From Deinococcus arcticus (GTDB lineage: Bacteria; Deinococcota; Deinococci; Deinococcales; Deinococcaceae): a stretch of 64,000 nt of DNA. A program made the translations under genes and the position numbers. Location: assembly GCF_003028415.1 (NCBI RefSeq), contig NZ_PYSV01000007.1, positions 62,001 to 126,000 on the forward strand, given 5' to 3'. Every line of letters starts with the position of its first letter. The first letter of the stretch is position 1. The notes under the pieces were generated by a model that was not told the origin of the DNA, did no database searches, and saw nothing but the letters and a program-made list of their open reading frames with translations. Below are positions 36,086-47,483 of the stretch, in pieces.

Positions 36086-37480
36086 ATGTCTGTTCGCCGT
36101 TTCCTTGCCCTGACGCTGGCGCTGTTGCCCGGTTCCCTGGCCGCTGCCGCCCCCACCGAGGCCCAGCTGAATGCTGTGCCGGCCACCCGCGTGGTGATGA
36201 GCGGCGCCCCGGTGGCAGGGACCCCGGCAGGGTTGAATGCCAGCATCACCGTGCGCTACGGCACTGCCAAGCCGCGCGCTGTGCTGCTGCTGATGCCCGG
36301 CTTTCTGGGTGGGGCCGGCAGTTTTGACCGCCTGGCGCGGCAACTCGTGGCGCTGAACCCCTCGCTGGCCGTCTGGGCGGTGGACCGGCGCAGCAACCTG
36401 CTGGAGGACCACAGCACCATTCTGAAGGCGGGGCCTGCTGCCCTGGCCGGGCTGGTCAAGAATGGCCTGCCGGTGCGGGCGCCGCAGAGCGTGGCCTACA
36501 TGAAGGACTGGGGCCTGGACACCACGCTGAAAGACTGGCGGGTGGCGGTGCAGGCGGCGCGCGCCCTGACGCCGAATGTAGTTCTGGGCGGGCATTCCAT
36601 GGGCGGCGTCCTGAGTGGCCTGTACGCTGCCTACAACTTTGGCGGCGTTCCCGGCGCGCAGGGTCTGCGCGGCCTGGTCATGCTGGACGGGCTGCCGGGC
36701 CTGCTGAGCGGCGCGCCCATGACCGAAGCGGCCTACCGCCGGGGCGCCAGCAACCCCATTGGCCCCCTGCCGGGCCTGGACGGCCTGGCCCAGGCCCCCT
36801 ATGTGGACGCCGTGTTCTTCAGCCCGCGCCTGGCCAGCCGGGGCGCGGCCCAGGCGCGGCTGGCCCTGCTGAATCCGGGCGGGCTGGCCCCCGGGGGCGG
36901 CCTGACCCCGTACCCGGCCACCAACCTGGCAGCGGCCATGACGCAACTGGAACAGCGCTACGCCCTGATTCCCTTCATGGCCCTCAAGACAGGCCAGGCC
37001 ACCAACGCCACAGAAGCCACCAACCTGGCCACGCTGGCCCTGGGTGGTCGGGACAGCCACTGGATCGCCGGTCCGAAAGACACCCGGCAGCCGGTGGGCT
37101 GGCAGTCTGACCCTGCTGCGCCCACTGACGCCGCCGATTTTGTGCGCCGCTACATCACCCCGCTGGGCGACTACGCCGAGTGGTACTTTCCCCAGCGCCT
37201 GACCCTGGACCTGGCCGCCGCCCGCACCGGCACACGCGCCACACCCTTTGAAAAGACGCTGCCGGTGTGGCACATGAACACCCTCAGCCTGCCGGTGCTG
37301 GGAATTGCCGCCGGGGAGGGCGTGGTCACGGAAGCCCAGTACCGCGCCTTTGCGGCCACCACCAAAGCCCGCCTGACCACCCACACCCTGAAGGGCGCGG
37401 CTCACCTGGACATCACGGCGGCCCGCAGCGATCAGGTGGCGCGCTGGATCACCGGCTGGCTGGCCCCGCTGGTGAAGTAA
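36086..37480 (+). CDS. Exported alpha/beta hydrolase
   Basis: A 464-residue exported protein (signal peptide ending about AAAA) with an alpha/beta hydrolase fold. The oxyanion region is [20 protein letters not shown], the nucleophile elbow is GGHSMGG, and a His in KGAAHLDIT near the C-terminus probably completes the triad. Length exceeds a minimal hydrolase, with an insertion between the nucleophile and His that may form a lid. Ester or lipid substrate is likely but undefined. The ATG at 36086 starts 111 bases after panD. The gene is convergent with the quinone reductase gene. Confidence 0.8.
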   Translation: MSVRRFLALTLALLPGSLAAAAPTEAQLNAVPATRVVMSGAPVAGTPAGLNASITVRYGTAKPRAVLLLMPGFLGGAGSFDRLARQLVALNPSLAVWAVDRRSNLLEDHSTILKAGPAALAGLVKNGLPVRAPQSVAYMKDWGLDTTLKDWRVAVQAARALTPNVVLGGHSMGGVLSGLYAAYNFGGVPGAQGLRGLVMLDGLPGLLSGAPMTEAAYRRGASNPIGPLPGLDGLAQAPYVDAVFFSPRLASRGAAQARLALLNPGGLAPGGGLTPYPATNLAAAMTQLEQRYALIPFMALKTGQATNATEATNLATLALGGRDSHWIAGPKDTRQPVGWQSDPAAPTDAADFVRRYITPLGDYAEWYFPQRLTLDLAAARTGTRATPFEKTLPVWHMNTLSLPVLGIAAGEGVVTEAQYRAFAATTKARLTTHTLKGAAHLDITAARSDQVARWITGWLAPLVK

Positions 37481-37500
37481 GGCGGAAGAACCCCTGGACC

Positions 37501-38112
37501 TCAGGCGGGCGCGGCGGTCCCCTGGGCTCCTTCCCGGCGGGCCCGCTGCCCGTCGCGCTGGCCCAGCAGCCCCGCCTGGGCCAGCCACCGGGCGCGCTGG
37601 TCTGGGGTGCTGGTTCGCACGGGTCCCAGGCGGGTGGCCTGCACCGGCCGGAAGCCACTGAAGGCCAGGGTGCTGTTTTTCACGCTGCGTACGGCACTGT
37701 CGCCGGTCAGGTGCAGGTACCAGCGGGGCGAATCGCTGGTGACCAGCACGCGCGCGCGGCGCCCCCGCAGCAGCTGTTCGGGCAGCCCCCGCCCCCGGTA
37801 CCGGAAGGCAAAGCCCGGCAGAAAGGTGCGGTCCAGAAAGCCTTTGAGCAGCGCGGGCGGCCCCCCCCACCAGACCGGATAGACCACGCACAGGTGGGTG
37901 CAGCCGCGCAGCAGGGCCTGCACCCGCTCCAGGTCGGGTTCCAGGGCCTGGCTGCCCTGATAGCTGCGGTGCAGGATGGGGTCAAAGGTCAGCTCGGCCA
38001 GATGAATCACGTCGGCCGGGCCAGCGGTGCGGGCGCCCTCGGCGTAGTGTTCGGCCAGGGCGCGGCAGAAGCTGCCGGGGTTGGGGTGGGCGTTGATGAC
38101 CAGGGTGGACAT
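37501..38112 (-). CDS. NAD(P)H quinone reductase, flavodoxin-like (KefF/NQO type)
   Basis: A 203-residue flavodoxin-like oxidoreductase. LVINAHPNPGSFCRALAE at 4-21 is the FMN phosphate loop, VVYPVWWGGPPALLKGFLDR is the flavin-ring segment and LPGFAFRYRGRGLPEQLL follows as in KefF/MdaB proteins. It reduces quinones or electrophiles with NAD(P)H, and such genes are often induced by toxic compounds. The ATG at 38112 has GGAGG upstream. It is divergent from a TetR gene, with two palindromic operators in the gap, so TetR control is likely. Confidence 0.87.
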   Translation of the reverse strand: MSTLVINAHPNPGSFCRALAEHYAEGARTAGPADVIHLAELTFDPILHRSYQGSQALEPDLERVQALLRGCTHLCVVYPVWWGGPPALLKGFLDRTFLPGFAFRYRGRGLPEQLLRGRRARVLVTSDSPRWYLHLTGDSAVRSVKNSTLAFSGFRPVQATRLGPVRTSTPDQRARWLAQAGLLGQRDGQRARREGAQGTAAPA

Positions 38113-38149
38113 AGAGCCTCCGGGCCGCACAGAGTGCCGCCAGCGAATC

Positions 38150-38206
38150 TTGACGGTGTCAAGTTTGACCTGCCTTCAGCGTGCGGCAGAATGTTGACAA
38201 TGTCAA
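38150..38206. promoter_or_regulatory. Two TTGAC-N3-GTCAA operators between quinone reductase and tetR genes
   Basis: TTGACGGTGTCAA at 38150-38162 and TTGACAATGTCAA at 38194-38206 are near-identical 13-bp palindromes with centres 44 bp apart, about four helical turns. The second overlaps the first possible tetR start codons (38191, 38200), so binding would block tetR expression directly. The first would cover the divergent promoter. Confidence 0.8.
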
Positions 38207-38808
38207 GTTCGCGCCAAGCGGCCCGTTCCTATCACCACGGCCTTCTGCGCCAGAGCCTGCTGGCCGCGGCCCGCGCTCTGCTGGCTGGGCGCCCCGCCGC
38301 CGAACTGAGCCTGCGGGAGGTGGCGCGGCATGCGGGGGTGAGCCACGCGGCGCCCTATCACCACTTCAGCGACCGGCACGCCCTCCTGCTGGCGCTGGGT
38401 GAAGGCTGCATGACCGAATTTGTGACCGCGCAGGAGCAGGCGGCGGCGGCCCAGCCCACCCCGCTGCGGCAACTGGTGGCGCTGGGCGAGGCTTACGTGG
38501 CCTACGCCGCGCAGCAGCCTCACGCCTTTACCCTGATCTTCGATCCGCAGCTGTGTCCGCCGGGCGCCGTTTCCCCGTTCACGCCGCTGATTGAGCGCAA
38601 TCAGGCGCTGCTGGCGCGGGTTCTGGCCGAGGCCCATGCCAGCGGGGACCTGCGCGCCGCCCAGCCCGAGGTGCTGGCGCAGGGCCTGTGGGCGGCAGTG
38701 CATGGCCTGGCCCAGCTGGTCATGACGGGGCACCTGCCCCCGCAGGCCACCCCCCAAATTCTGTGGGGCCTGCTGAGCGCAGAGTTCCGTGCGTCCCCGC
38801 CGCAGTAA
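38191..38808 (+). CDS. TetR/AcrR family regulator
   Basis: A 205-residue repressor. The N-terminal helix-turn-helix is RSYHHGLLRQSLLAAARALL followed by ELSLREVARHAGVSHAAPYHHFSDR, the C-terminal half is a helical ligand-binding domain of the WHG type (LGEAYVAYAAQQPHAFTLIFD). ATG at 38191 or 38200 is possible; both lie at the downstream operator. It most likely represses itself and the divergent quinone reductase gene until an aromatic or electrophilic ligand binds, an inference from the gene pair and operators. Confidence 0.88.
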   Translation: MLTMSSSRQAARSYHHGLLRQSLLAAARALLAGRPAAELSLREVARHAGVSHAAPYHHFSDRHALLLALGEGCMTEFVTAQEQAAAAQPTPLRQLVALGEAYVAYAAQQPHAFTLIFDPQLCPPGAVSPFTPLIERNQALLARVLAEAHASGDLRAAQPEVLAQGLWAAVHGLAQLVMTGHLPPQATPQILWGLLSAEFRASPPQ

Positions 38809-38825
38809 AGCCGGCTTTGGTGCGC

Positions 38826-39200
38826 CTATCCCCAGAACTGAAGGGCGGCCAGGACACTGCCCAGCAGCGGGACCGCCGCCAGCGTCCACCGCTCGCGCCA
38901 CAGGGAGACCAGGGCGAGCCCTGCGCTCAGGCCCACCAACCCCGGCAGCACCGTGGGCGCGTTGCCCAGCAGGCCGATCTCGGGAAAGCCGCTGCCCGGC
39001 TCCAACCCGTACAGGCGGGTCCACCACAGCGCCTTGGGGCCGCCCAGCAGCAGGGCGGGGTAGGCCAGTCCCGTGAAACAGGCCGCGCCCGCACTGCCCG
39101 CCAGCCACCCCCGGCGGCGCCGCAGCGCCCACAGACATAGGAGAGGGCAGACGATGAGCAGCACAACACCAGACCAGGGCGCCAGCATTCTGCGCAGCAT
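38826..39200 (-). CDS. Small integral membrane protein of unknown function
   Basis: A protein of 124 residues (137 if started at 39239) with three or four hydrophobic segments and no recognised domain. The longer form would encode MSQSGPRPARGFF from a GC-rich hairpin (39207-39230) that, read on the minus strand, is followed by TTCTTT and looks like a terminator for the gene upstream. The ATG at 39200 directly after that hairpin is therefore used, with modest certainty. Its 3' end is convergent with the TetR gene. Confidence 0.5.
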   Translation of the reverse strand: MLRRMLAPWSGVVLLIVCPLLCLWALRRRRGWLAGSAGAACFTGLAYPALLLGGPKALWWTRLYGLEPGSGFPEIGLLGNAPTVLPGLVGLSAGLALVSLWRERWTLAAVPLLGSVLAALQFWG

Positions 39201-39256
39201 AAAGAACCCCCGCGCGGGGCGGGGGCCGGATTGGGACATGATTTGACGGACTTCTC

Positions 39257-39645
39257 CTACTCGTCCGTTTCTTCGCTGTTCAGTTCACGGTCAATGAACT
39301 TGAGGTAGCCCTGGCGCCCGCCCTCACGGCTGAAGCGCTTCACGCTGGACCGCAGGCGGTTCACGCACTGGCGCAACTCCTCGGCGCTGGGCCGGTCGGC
39401 TGTGTCCAGGTGGTCCAGCATCAGGGTCAGGTGGCGCAGGGCGGCGTCATGAACCTCGGCGCGCAGGCCGTCCAGGTGGCCGGGCTTGAAGGGAAAGTGT
39501 GTGGCCTCGGCCCGGTAGCGCCGCGCCAGTTCCTCGTAGGCCGCGTCCACCTGGGCATCGGTCAGGTCCGGGTGCTCGCCGTACACGCCCAGCACCGCCA
39601 GTTCCAGGCTGTTCAGCACCGGCAGAAAGCGGTCCTCGGGGAGGG

Positions 39646-39649
<4 letters not shown>
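39257..39649 (-). CDS. Small helical protein of unknown function after glyS
   Basis: A 130-residue, highly charged helical protein with no recognised motif and an acidic C-terminus (NSEETDE). It has no signal peptide. The GTG at 39649 overlaps the glyS stop (GTGA), so it is translated with glyS and shares the T-box control. A role linked to translation is possible from context only. Confidence 0.75.
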
Positions 39650-41160
<1,511 letters not shown>

Positions 41161-41175
41161 GTGTGGCTCCTTCGG

Positions 41176-41265
41176 AGGATCAAAGGGTCGAGGAGTCAAA
41201 GGGTCTAAGGAAAGACGGAACGGATGTTTTTCCTAGACTCTTAGTCCCTCGACCCTTCGACCTCC
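41176..41265 (-). repeat. Long imperfect inverted repeat between T-box and glyS
   Basis: Arms 41176-41213 and 41229-41265 pair imperfectly; the core is AAGGGTCGAGG on both sides. AGGGTC-type units repeat every 8 bases on the left. In the glyS mRNA it would form a hairpin close to the ribosome site. Confidence 0.5.
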
Positions 41266-41276
41266 ATCCAACGAAA

Positions 41277-41520
41277 CGTCCCCAGACGGACATCTCGCCG
41301 TCTGGGGACGCATGAAGTCACGCGCGGTTCCACCCCAGTTCCTGCCGCCGCTGTCTGCGGCCCCAAAGCAGGCACTTTTGTGCTGTGTTGCTCCCCGCTG
41401 CCTTTCACGCGCGCCTCGCCCTGCCTGACTCTCACCGTCTCAGGCTCGCTCGTAGGGGGCCCCTCGCGTTACTCCTGCGGCTCAACGCCTCCCAAGTTTG
41501 CGGCACGGCGGGGGAGGGGG
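41277..41520 (-). promoter_or_regulatory. T-box riboswitch upstream of glyS
   Basis: On the minus strand the conserved T-box TGGAACCGCG lies at 41332-41323 inside GGGGTGGAACCGCGCG. It is followed by a 13-bp stem terminator (41310-41298 with 41289-41277, loop of 8) and TTTCGTT. About 190 bases of GC-rich, hairpin-forming leader precede it, as expected for Stem I. The T-box pairs with the free 3' end of uncharged tRNA; the gene it precedes implies tRNA-Gly. The specifier codon was not identified with certainty. Confidence 0.85.
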
Positions 41521-41538
41521 TCAAGCTAGGCTGACCTC

Positions 41539-42309
41539 ATGCGCCGTCTCCTCTTGCCCCTGCTGCTGCTGGGTTCTGCCGCTGCCCTCACCCGCGCCGA
41601 GGTGGAACGCTGGCCGGTGCTGTACCGCGAGGGCGAGGTGAAGCAGACCTTCACGGCGCAGGAAAAGGCTGGTCTGTCGGCACTGATCGCCGCCCTGAAC
41701 CGCAAACCCGAAGTGCAGGCGCTGAAGAAGCAATACGAGTATTTCGGGGGGCTCAGTCTGATTGGTGTGCAGTTCAGTCTGGTGGCGCCATTCCGGTCCG
41801 CTCAGCCCGAACGTCTGACCGTCTTTGACGTGTACAGGAGTGAGCCGCCCATTGCGCTGGTGGTGCTCAGTTCCGGTACGTCCTCGGCGTGGCTGATTGA
41901 GCCCAAGGGGAATATGAACATCTGCGGCTGGCACCAGGGCTATACCCTGCGCGACCTAGATCTGAACGGGCAGCGGGAGTTTGCGCTGGTCGTGGGGTGT
42001 GGGGACGGCCCGAACAGCGGATTGGACCTCGACCTCTTTGGCTGGTCCAAGGGCAACCTCAAACTCTGGGGTGGTATGTCCGCTTCGAGCAGCACACCAG
42101 ATGGCGATGACTTGGGCGCCGTTCAGATGACTGTCAATCGCAGCATCTATGTTCAGAAAGGTCGGGTGCCCCGGTTCGCCGCTGTCACAACTGAGCAGCG
42201 CACCCGTTGGACCGAAACTGGCCCGCCCCAGCGGCTGTCTACACGCACCTTCACAGAGCCTGTACGACTGGACGACCAAACCGGCTACCGCGTGCGCCGC
42301 CTCTGGTAA
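41539..42309 (+). CDS. Exported protein of unknown function
   Basis: A 256-residue protein with a signal peptide (MRRLLLPLLLLGSAAALTRA). The mature part has beta-rich segments and two Cys (NICGW and VGCGDG) that could pair, but no recognised domain; a DLDLNGQREFALVVG stretch resembles the calcium-loop-like repeats of FG-GAP proteins. The ATG at 41539 has a TAGGCT box 6 bases upstream, a leaderless start. Its promoter region is shared with the 5' end of the divergent T-box leader. Confidence 0.65.
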   Translation: MRRLLLPLLLLGSAAALTRAEVERWPVLYREGEVKQTFTAQEKAGLSALIAALNRKPEVQALKKQYEYFGGLSLIGVQFSLVAPFRSAQPERLTVFDVYRSEPPIALVVLSSGTSSAWLIEPKGNMNICGWHQGYTLRDLDLNGQREFALVVGCGDGPNSGLDLDLFGWSKGNLKLWGGMSASSSTPDGDDLGAVQMTVNRSIYVQKGRVPRFAAVTTEQRTRWTETGPPQRLSTRTFTEPVRLDDQTGYRVRRLW

Positions 42310-42348
42310 GTCACCCCAAAATTGGCCCACTCCCGTATTCTGTACGTT

Positions 42349-44514
42349 ATGCCTGTTGCGGAATCACGTCCGGAAACCCACCCGGATTTTGAACTGGAAA
42401 GCCAGCACCTCGCCTCCACTGTGGCCGCCATGCTGCGGCAGATTGAATTCTGGGAAGACCGCGACCGCCAGATGGGCGCCGACCTGGAAACCAGCATCAT
42501 CCTGGGGGACCAGGCCGAGGAATTTGCCGCCCTGCTCTCGCCGCATGTGCACCAGCCGTACTTTGGCAGCTTAAAAGTCCGCGTGGCCGGGCGCGAACAG
42601 ACCCTGTACATCGGCAAGCATGGCTTCCGGGACGTGAAGGGCCCGCATTCGGTGGTCAGCTGGGACAGCGAGGTGGGCAGCCTGTTCTACTCGCAGGCGC
42701 TGGGCTGGACGCCGCGCAAGGGCAGCGCGGGGGTGATCAAGCGCCGCCGCCAGCTGGACATCCACGCCAAGGGGCTGCTGCGCGTGACCGACCTGTACGA
42801 CGACGAGCAGGGCGGCGACACGGGCGGACGCGAGGAAGTGCTGCTGCGCCGCTTGCAGGAAGGCAGCACGGCGGGCATGCGCGACGTGGTGGAAACCCTG
42901 CAACCCGAGCAGAACGAGGCCATGCGGGCGCCCGCGGGGATGCCGGTCATCATTCAGGGGGCGGCAGGCTCCGGGAAAACCACCATCGGCTTTCACCGCC
43001 TGACCTGGATGACCAACGCCGACCGCGGCCCCCACCGCGCCCGCCCCGAGGCCTGCATGGTCCTGATGCCCAACCGCGTGCTGGCCACCTACGCCGCGCG
43101 GATTCTGCCGGAACTGGGCATTGAGCGCGTGGTGGTCACCACCCCCGAAGCCTGGGCCACCGGGCTGCTGGGCCTGGAAAAGCTGGAAGTCACCGACCGA
43201 ACGCTGAGCCTGCTGCTGACCGACCGCGACAACACCCGCCGCGCGCTGGCCTGGAGACGGGCCAAGCTGCTGGGGGACGCCCGCATGCTGGACGTGGTGC
43301 GCACCCACCTCTGGAACAGGTTTAATGCGGCCCTGCGCGGCCAGCGCCTGAGTGAGACGGTTGCGCTGCGTGGCCGTGAGCCGCAAACGTTCACCCTGGA
43401 AGAGCCGCAGCTGGCCGCCATGCTGCGCGACGTGTTTGCCGCCGACCCTCTGGAGGGCTACCGCACGGGGATGCGCCGCGCCATTGAGGCCGAGGCCCTG
43501 GCCCAGTTGCACGTGCCGGAAGACGAGGAGCCCAGCGTGCGGCGTCAGCTGGCCACCCCGCTGACCACCCTGCTGGGGCGCGTGTTCGCCTCCACCACCC
43601 CCATCACCGAGGCCCGGCGCCTGCTGGGCAGCCCGGAGGCCCTGGCGGCAAGCGGCCTGCTGACCGAGCGCGAGATTGCCCTGCTGGGCACCGATCCCCT
43701 CAGCGGTATTCCCACCCCCCGCCGCGCCCACGCCGACGTGACCGAACTCCCCCTGATGCTGGCCGTGCAGGCGTTCACAGGCGGCATTGGCCGCCTGGAC
43801 GGCCGCACCCTGGAACCCTTTGACCATGTGGTGCTGGACGAGGCCCAGGACTACTCGCCGCTGCTGTACGCGCTGCTGGGCCGCGCCACCCGCCCCGGCC
43901 ACATCACGGCGCTGGGGGACCTGAACCAGGGGATGCACGGCTATAAGGGTCCCAGTTCCTGGGAGGCAGTGCAGGCCCAGCTGCCCGGCGCCGAGGTGCG
44001 CACGCTGGGCCGCACCTACCGGTCCACCCGCCAGATCACAGAGCTGGGCGCGCGGATTGCCGCGACCTACAACCGCGCCGCCGCTGTGCAGGGCGTGGAC
44101 CGCGATGGGGCCGAGGTACAGCGTTACGTGGCCCCGGCGGACAGCCCCCACGGCGAACTGCCTCTGATTGCCCAGGCGGTGAAGGACGCGCAGGCCGCCG
44201 GGCACACCAACATCGCCATCGTGACCCGCCGGGGTGTGGACGCCGACCGCTTGGCCGAGGCCCTGCGCGAATTTGATACCGACGCCCAACCCATCACCAC
44301 GCAGGAACACCGCTTCCGGGGCGGGCTGGTCATTCTGCCGGTCAATCTGGCCAAGGGGCTGGAGTTCAGCGCCGCCATTGTGGCCAGCGCCAACGCCGAC
44401 ACCTACGACGAAAGCACCGAGTACGAACGCCGCCTGCTGTACGTCTCCGCCAGCCGCGCCCTGCACTGGCTGGCGCTGGTCAGCGTGGGCGACCTGCACC
44501 CTTTGGTGGCGTGA
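42349..44514 (+). CDS. HelD/UvrD-like superfamily 1 helicase
   Basis: A 721-residue SF1 protein. The N-terminus has an antiparallel coiled-coil region (about 10-60) and an IGKHGFRDVKGPHSVVSWDSEVGSLFY segment as in HelD. Walker A GAAGSGKTT at 204-212 with the following HR is typical of HelD, DEAQD is at 497-501, and RTYRSTRQI and KGLEFSAAIV are later helicase motifs. HelD frees stalled RNA polymerase; a related D. radiodurans helicase IV has been studied. ATG 42349 has TATTCT 7 bases upstream; a GTG/ATG 9 codons earlier is not supported. Confidence 0.87.
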   Translation: MPVAESRPETHPDFELESQHLASTVAAMLRQIEFWEDRDRQMGADLETSIILGDQAEEFAALLSPHVHQPYFGSLKVRVAGREQTLYIGKHGFRDVKGPHSVVSWDSEVGSLFYSQALGWTPRKGSAGVIKRRRQLDIHAKGLLRVTDLYDDEQGGDTGGREEVLLRRLQEGSTAGMRDVVETLQPEQNEAMRAPAGMPVIIQGAAGSGKTTIGFHRLTWMTNADRGPHRARPEACMVLMPNRVLATYAARILPELGIERVVVTTPEAWATGLLGLEKLEVTDRTLSLLLTDRDNTRRALAWRRAKLLGDARMLDVVRTHLWNRFNAALRGQRLSETVALRGREPQTFTLEEPQLAAMLRDVFAADPLEGYRTGMRRAIEAEALAQLHVPEDEEPSVRRQLATPLTTLLGRVFASTTPITEARRLLGSPEALAASGLLTEREIALLGTDPLSGIPTPRRAHADVTELPLMLAVQAFTGGIGRLDGRTLEPFDHVVLDEAQDYSPLLYALLGRATRPGHITALGDLNQGMHGYKGPSSWEAVQAQLPGAEVRTLGRTYRSTRQITELGARIAATYNRAAAVQGVDRDGAEVQRYVAPADSPHGELPLIAQAVKDAQAAGHTNIAIVTRRGVDADRLAEALREFDTDAQPITTQEHRFRGGLVILPVNLAKGLEFSAAIVASANADTYDESTEYERRLLYVSASRALHWLALVSVGDLHPLVA

Positions 44515-44592
44515 GGGTGCGCGGGAGGGGGTTGGCGGTGCGCGGTGAAAAGCTTTTCTCTACCCCCCACTCACCACTTTCCACCTCCCGCG
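44515..44592. repeat. Heptamer-type inverted repeat after the HelD-like gene
   Basis: Outer arms start with CGCGGGAGG and end with CCTCCCGCG; inner units carry GG or TGG every 7 bases (TGCGCGG, TTGGCGG on the left; CCACTCA, CCACTTT, CCACCTC on the right). Pairing is imperfect inside. It begins directly at the stop codon of the helicase gene. Confidence 0.6.
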
Positions 44593-44606
44593 TTAGACAG
44601 TGCCAC

Positions 44607-44819
44607 ATGGACGACCAGAAGACCCAGAGTGGCCTGCCTGCCGACGCAGGCAACGGCATGAGCGAGCGCAGCATGCAGACTGATGAGAGCGAGTCGGGCC
44701 TGAGCGAGACCCCTGTGGGTGGCAGCCACGTCAGCGATATGCAGGACCAGGCAGACGAAGGCCGTTCCAGCACCGGCACCACCTTCGGCACGGGCCCAAA
44801 CGACGACACCCGCCAGTAA
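44607..44819 (+). CDS. Small, disordered, acidic protein of unknown function
   Basis: A 70-residue protein rich in Ser, Asp, Glu, Gly and Thr with no hydrophobic core (for example SERSMQTDESESGLSE), predicted to be intrinsically disordered. A TAGACA box lies 7 bases before the ATG at 44607. A strong terminator follows 15 bases after the stop, so it is a transcription unit of its own. Short hydrophilic proteins of this type are often linked to desiccation, but no family is recognised. Confidence 0.7.
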   Translation: MDDQKTQSGLPADAGNGMSERSMQTDESESGLSETPVGGSHVSDMQDQADEGRSSTGTTFGTGPNDDTRQ

Positions 44820-44834
44820 GCCCCACCTTATCCC

Positions 44835-44864
44835 GCCCCCGGCACCTTTTGCGCCGGGGGCTTT
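44835..44864 (+). terminator. Terminator-like hairpin before dusA
   Basis: A 9-bp GCCCCCGGC/GCCGGGGGC stem (44835-44843, 44853-44861), a loop of ACCTTTTGC and then TTT. It separates the small protein gene from dusA. Confidence 0.85.
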
Positions 44865-44883
44865 CCCGTACACTGACGGGCTG

Positions 44884-45909
<1,026 letters not shown>

Positions 45910-45946
45910 CGGAAAGCGGCGGAGTTCAGAGCTCCACCGCTTTCCG
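45910..45946. terminator. Bidirectional hairpin between dusA and the M42 peptidase gene
   Basis: CGGAAAGCGG at 45910-45919 pairs with CCGCTTTCCG at 45937-45946, with GGAG/CTCC inside. It sits 1 base after the dusA stop, between two convergent genes, and probably ends transcription from both sides. T runs are short. Confidence 0.7.
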
Positions 45947-45986
45947 TTGGGTGGCTGAGCGGGCACCCCACTCCCCACTTCCTGCC

Positions 45987-47042
45987 TCACCCCTTCCGCG
46001 TAAAGTCCACCTCACCGGGCAGTCGCTCAATCCAGGCCACGATGATGTCAATGCAGGCTTTCACGTCGCGTTCGTCCACCATCTCGCTGGGCGAGTGCAT
46101 GTAGCGGTTGGGAATGCTCACCACAGCGGTGGGCACGCCCGCGCGCACCAGCGTCAGGGCGTCGGCGTCGGTGCCGGAGTAGCGGCCGGCGGCGCTGAGG
46201 GTGAAGGGAATATCGGCCTCGCGCGCCGCCTGGGTCATCTGGCGCAGGACGACCGGGCTCACCATCGGCCCCACTGTCAGATTGGCCCCCGAGCCGAACG
46301 GAGCCACGCCGTACTTCTTCTCGCTCACGCCGGGCTGCCCCGTTTCGTGGGTCACGTCCACCGCCACGCCCGCCACAGGATTCAGCCTGTAACCGCTCAC
46401 CTGCGCGCCAAATACCCCAATCTCTTCCTGGCTGGTGCCCACGGCCACCACGCGGTAGGGCAGCGCCCTGTCCTTCAGCGCGCGCAGGGCTTCAAGCACG
46501 ATAAACGCGCCTACGCGGTTGTCCAGCGCGCGCCCCACGATCTTGGTGCCCACCATCAGCGGTCCCTGTTCCACCACGGCGTAGGTGCCCACGGGCACTC
46601 TGGCCTGCACCTCTTCCTTGCCCAGCCCCACGTCAATCCACAGGTCCTCAATCTTGCTGGCCTTGGTGCGCTCCTCGGCCTCCATCACGTGAATGGCCTT
46701 TTTGCCCACCACACCGATCAGGTCGCCGTCTGGCGCCAGCACCCGCAGCCGCTGGCCCACCAGCACCTGCGGGTCCCAGCCGCCCACCGGCAGCACGCTC
46801 AGAAAGCCTTCGTCGCCCACATGCGAGACAATCAGCCCAATCTCGTCCAGGTGGCCCATCAGGGCAATGGCAGGGCCGTTCTCGGGGCCAATCTCGGCGT
46901 AGGCGTTGCCGTAATGGTCTTCAGAGGTGCGGGCAAAGGTGGCGGCCTCCTGCAGCCACACGTCGGCGGCGCGGCGCTCCAGACCGCTGGGGGCAGCCAC
47001 CTCCAGCAGCTGAAACAGAAATTCACGGTTGATTGAGGTCAC
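45987..47042 (-). CDS. M42 family metalloaminopeptidase (glutamyl aminopeptidase-like)
   Basis: A 351-residue cytosolic aminopeptidase with two metal ions, usually a dodecameric shell. Metal ligands are visible as His64 and Asp66 in GHLDEIG, Asp in ALDNRVG, Glu-Glu in TSQEEIG, Asp in VDVTHE and a late His in NRYMHSPSE. Family members remove Glu, Asp or other N-terminal residues. The GTG at 47042 (MTSINREFL) has TAAACT 7 bases upstream, which supports it; the frame upstream is open but is only the reverse of apaG. The 51-base gap to divergent apaG holds both promoter boxes. Confidence 0.92.
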   Translation of the reverse strand: MTSINREFLFQLLEVAAPSGLERRAADVWLQEAATFARTSEDHYGNAYAEIGPENGPAIALMGHLDEIGLIVSHVGDEGFLSVLPVGGWDPQVLVGQRLRVLAPDGDLIGVVGKKAIHVMEAEERTKASKIEDLWIDVGLGKEEVQARVPVGTYAVVEQGPLMVGTKIVGRALDNRVGAFIVLEALRALKDRALPYRVVAVGTSQEEIGVFGAQVSGYRLNPVAGVAVDVTHETGQPGVSEKKYGVAPFGSGANLTVGPMVSPVVLRQMTQAAREADIPFTLSAAGRYSGTDADALTLVRAGVPTAVVSIPNRYMHSPSEMVDERDVKACIDIIVAWIERLPGEVDFTRKG

Positions 47043-47093
47043 ACCCGAGAGTTTACGCGCCCACACGGCCCCCTGGCCCCTATGCTGGGACCC

Positions 47094-47483
47094 ATGACCC
47101 GCCCCGAGCCCCCCGAACTGCCCGAGATCCAGGTCCAGGTGGACCCCCAGTATCTGGCGAGCCACAGCACCCCGGAGCGGCAGGTGTTCGCGTACGTGGT
47201 GCGCATTGAAAACCGCAGCGATCAGACCTGGAAACTCCTGGCGCGCCACTGGGAGATTGTGGACGCCCGGGGCCGCACGGTGACGGTGGACGGCGAGGGC
47301 GTGGTGGGCGAACAGCCGGTGCTGGCCCCGGGCGGCGTGTTCGTCTACGATTCCTTTGTCACGCTGGACGCCGCGCCGGGGCGCATGGGAGGGCATTACC
47401 TCATGCAGGGAGCCTGGGGCGAACAGGTGCGCGCGCCCATCGCGCCTTTCGTGCTGGCGCCGGGCGAGCGGCTGCTGAACTGA
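47094..47483 (+). CDS. apaG: ApaG-domain protein
   Basis: A 129-residue ApaG (fibronectin type III-like) protein. HSTPERQVFAYVVRIENRSD, LLARHWEIVDARGRTVTVDGEGVVGEQPVL and MGGHYLMQG are family signatures. Genetic links to Co2+/Mg2+ tolerance come from enteric bacteria; the biochemical role is unclear. TATGCT lies 7 bases before the ATG at 47094. The stop TGA is the first part of TGATACGG, the left end of family A copy 4. Confidence 0.92.
   Translation: MTRPEPPELPEIQVQVDPQYLASHSTPERQVFAYVVRIENRSDQTWKLLARHWEIVDARGRTVTVDGEGVVGEQPVLAPGGVFVYDSFVTLDAAPGRMGGHYLMQGAWGEQVRAPIAPFVLAPGERLLN

Noticed and set aside
38826..39239. Start of the small membrane protein at 39239
   Set aside because: The first 13 codons would come from a terminator-like hairpin; 39200 is more likely, though not certain.
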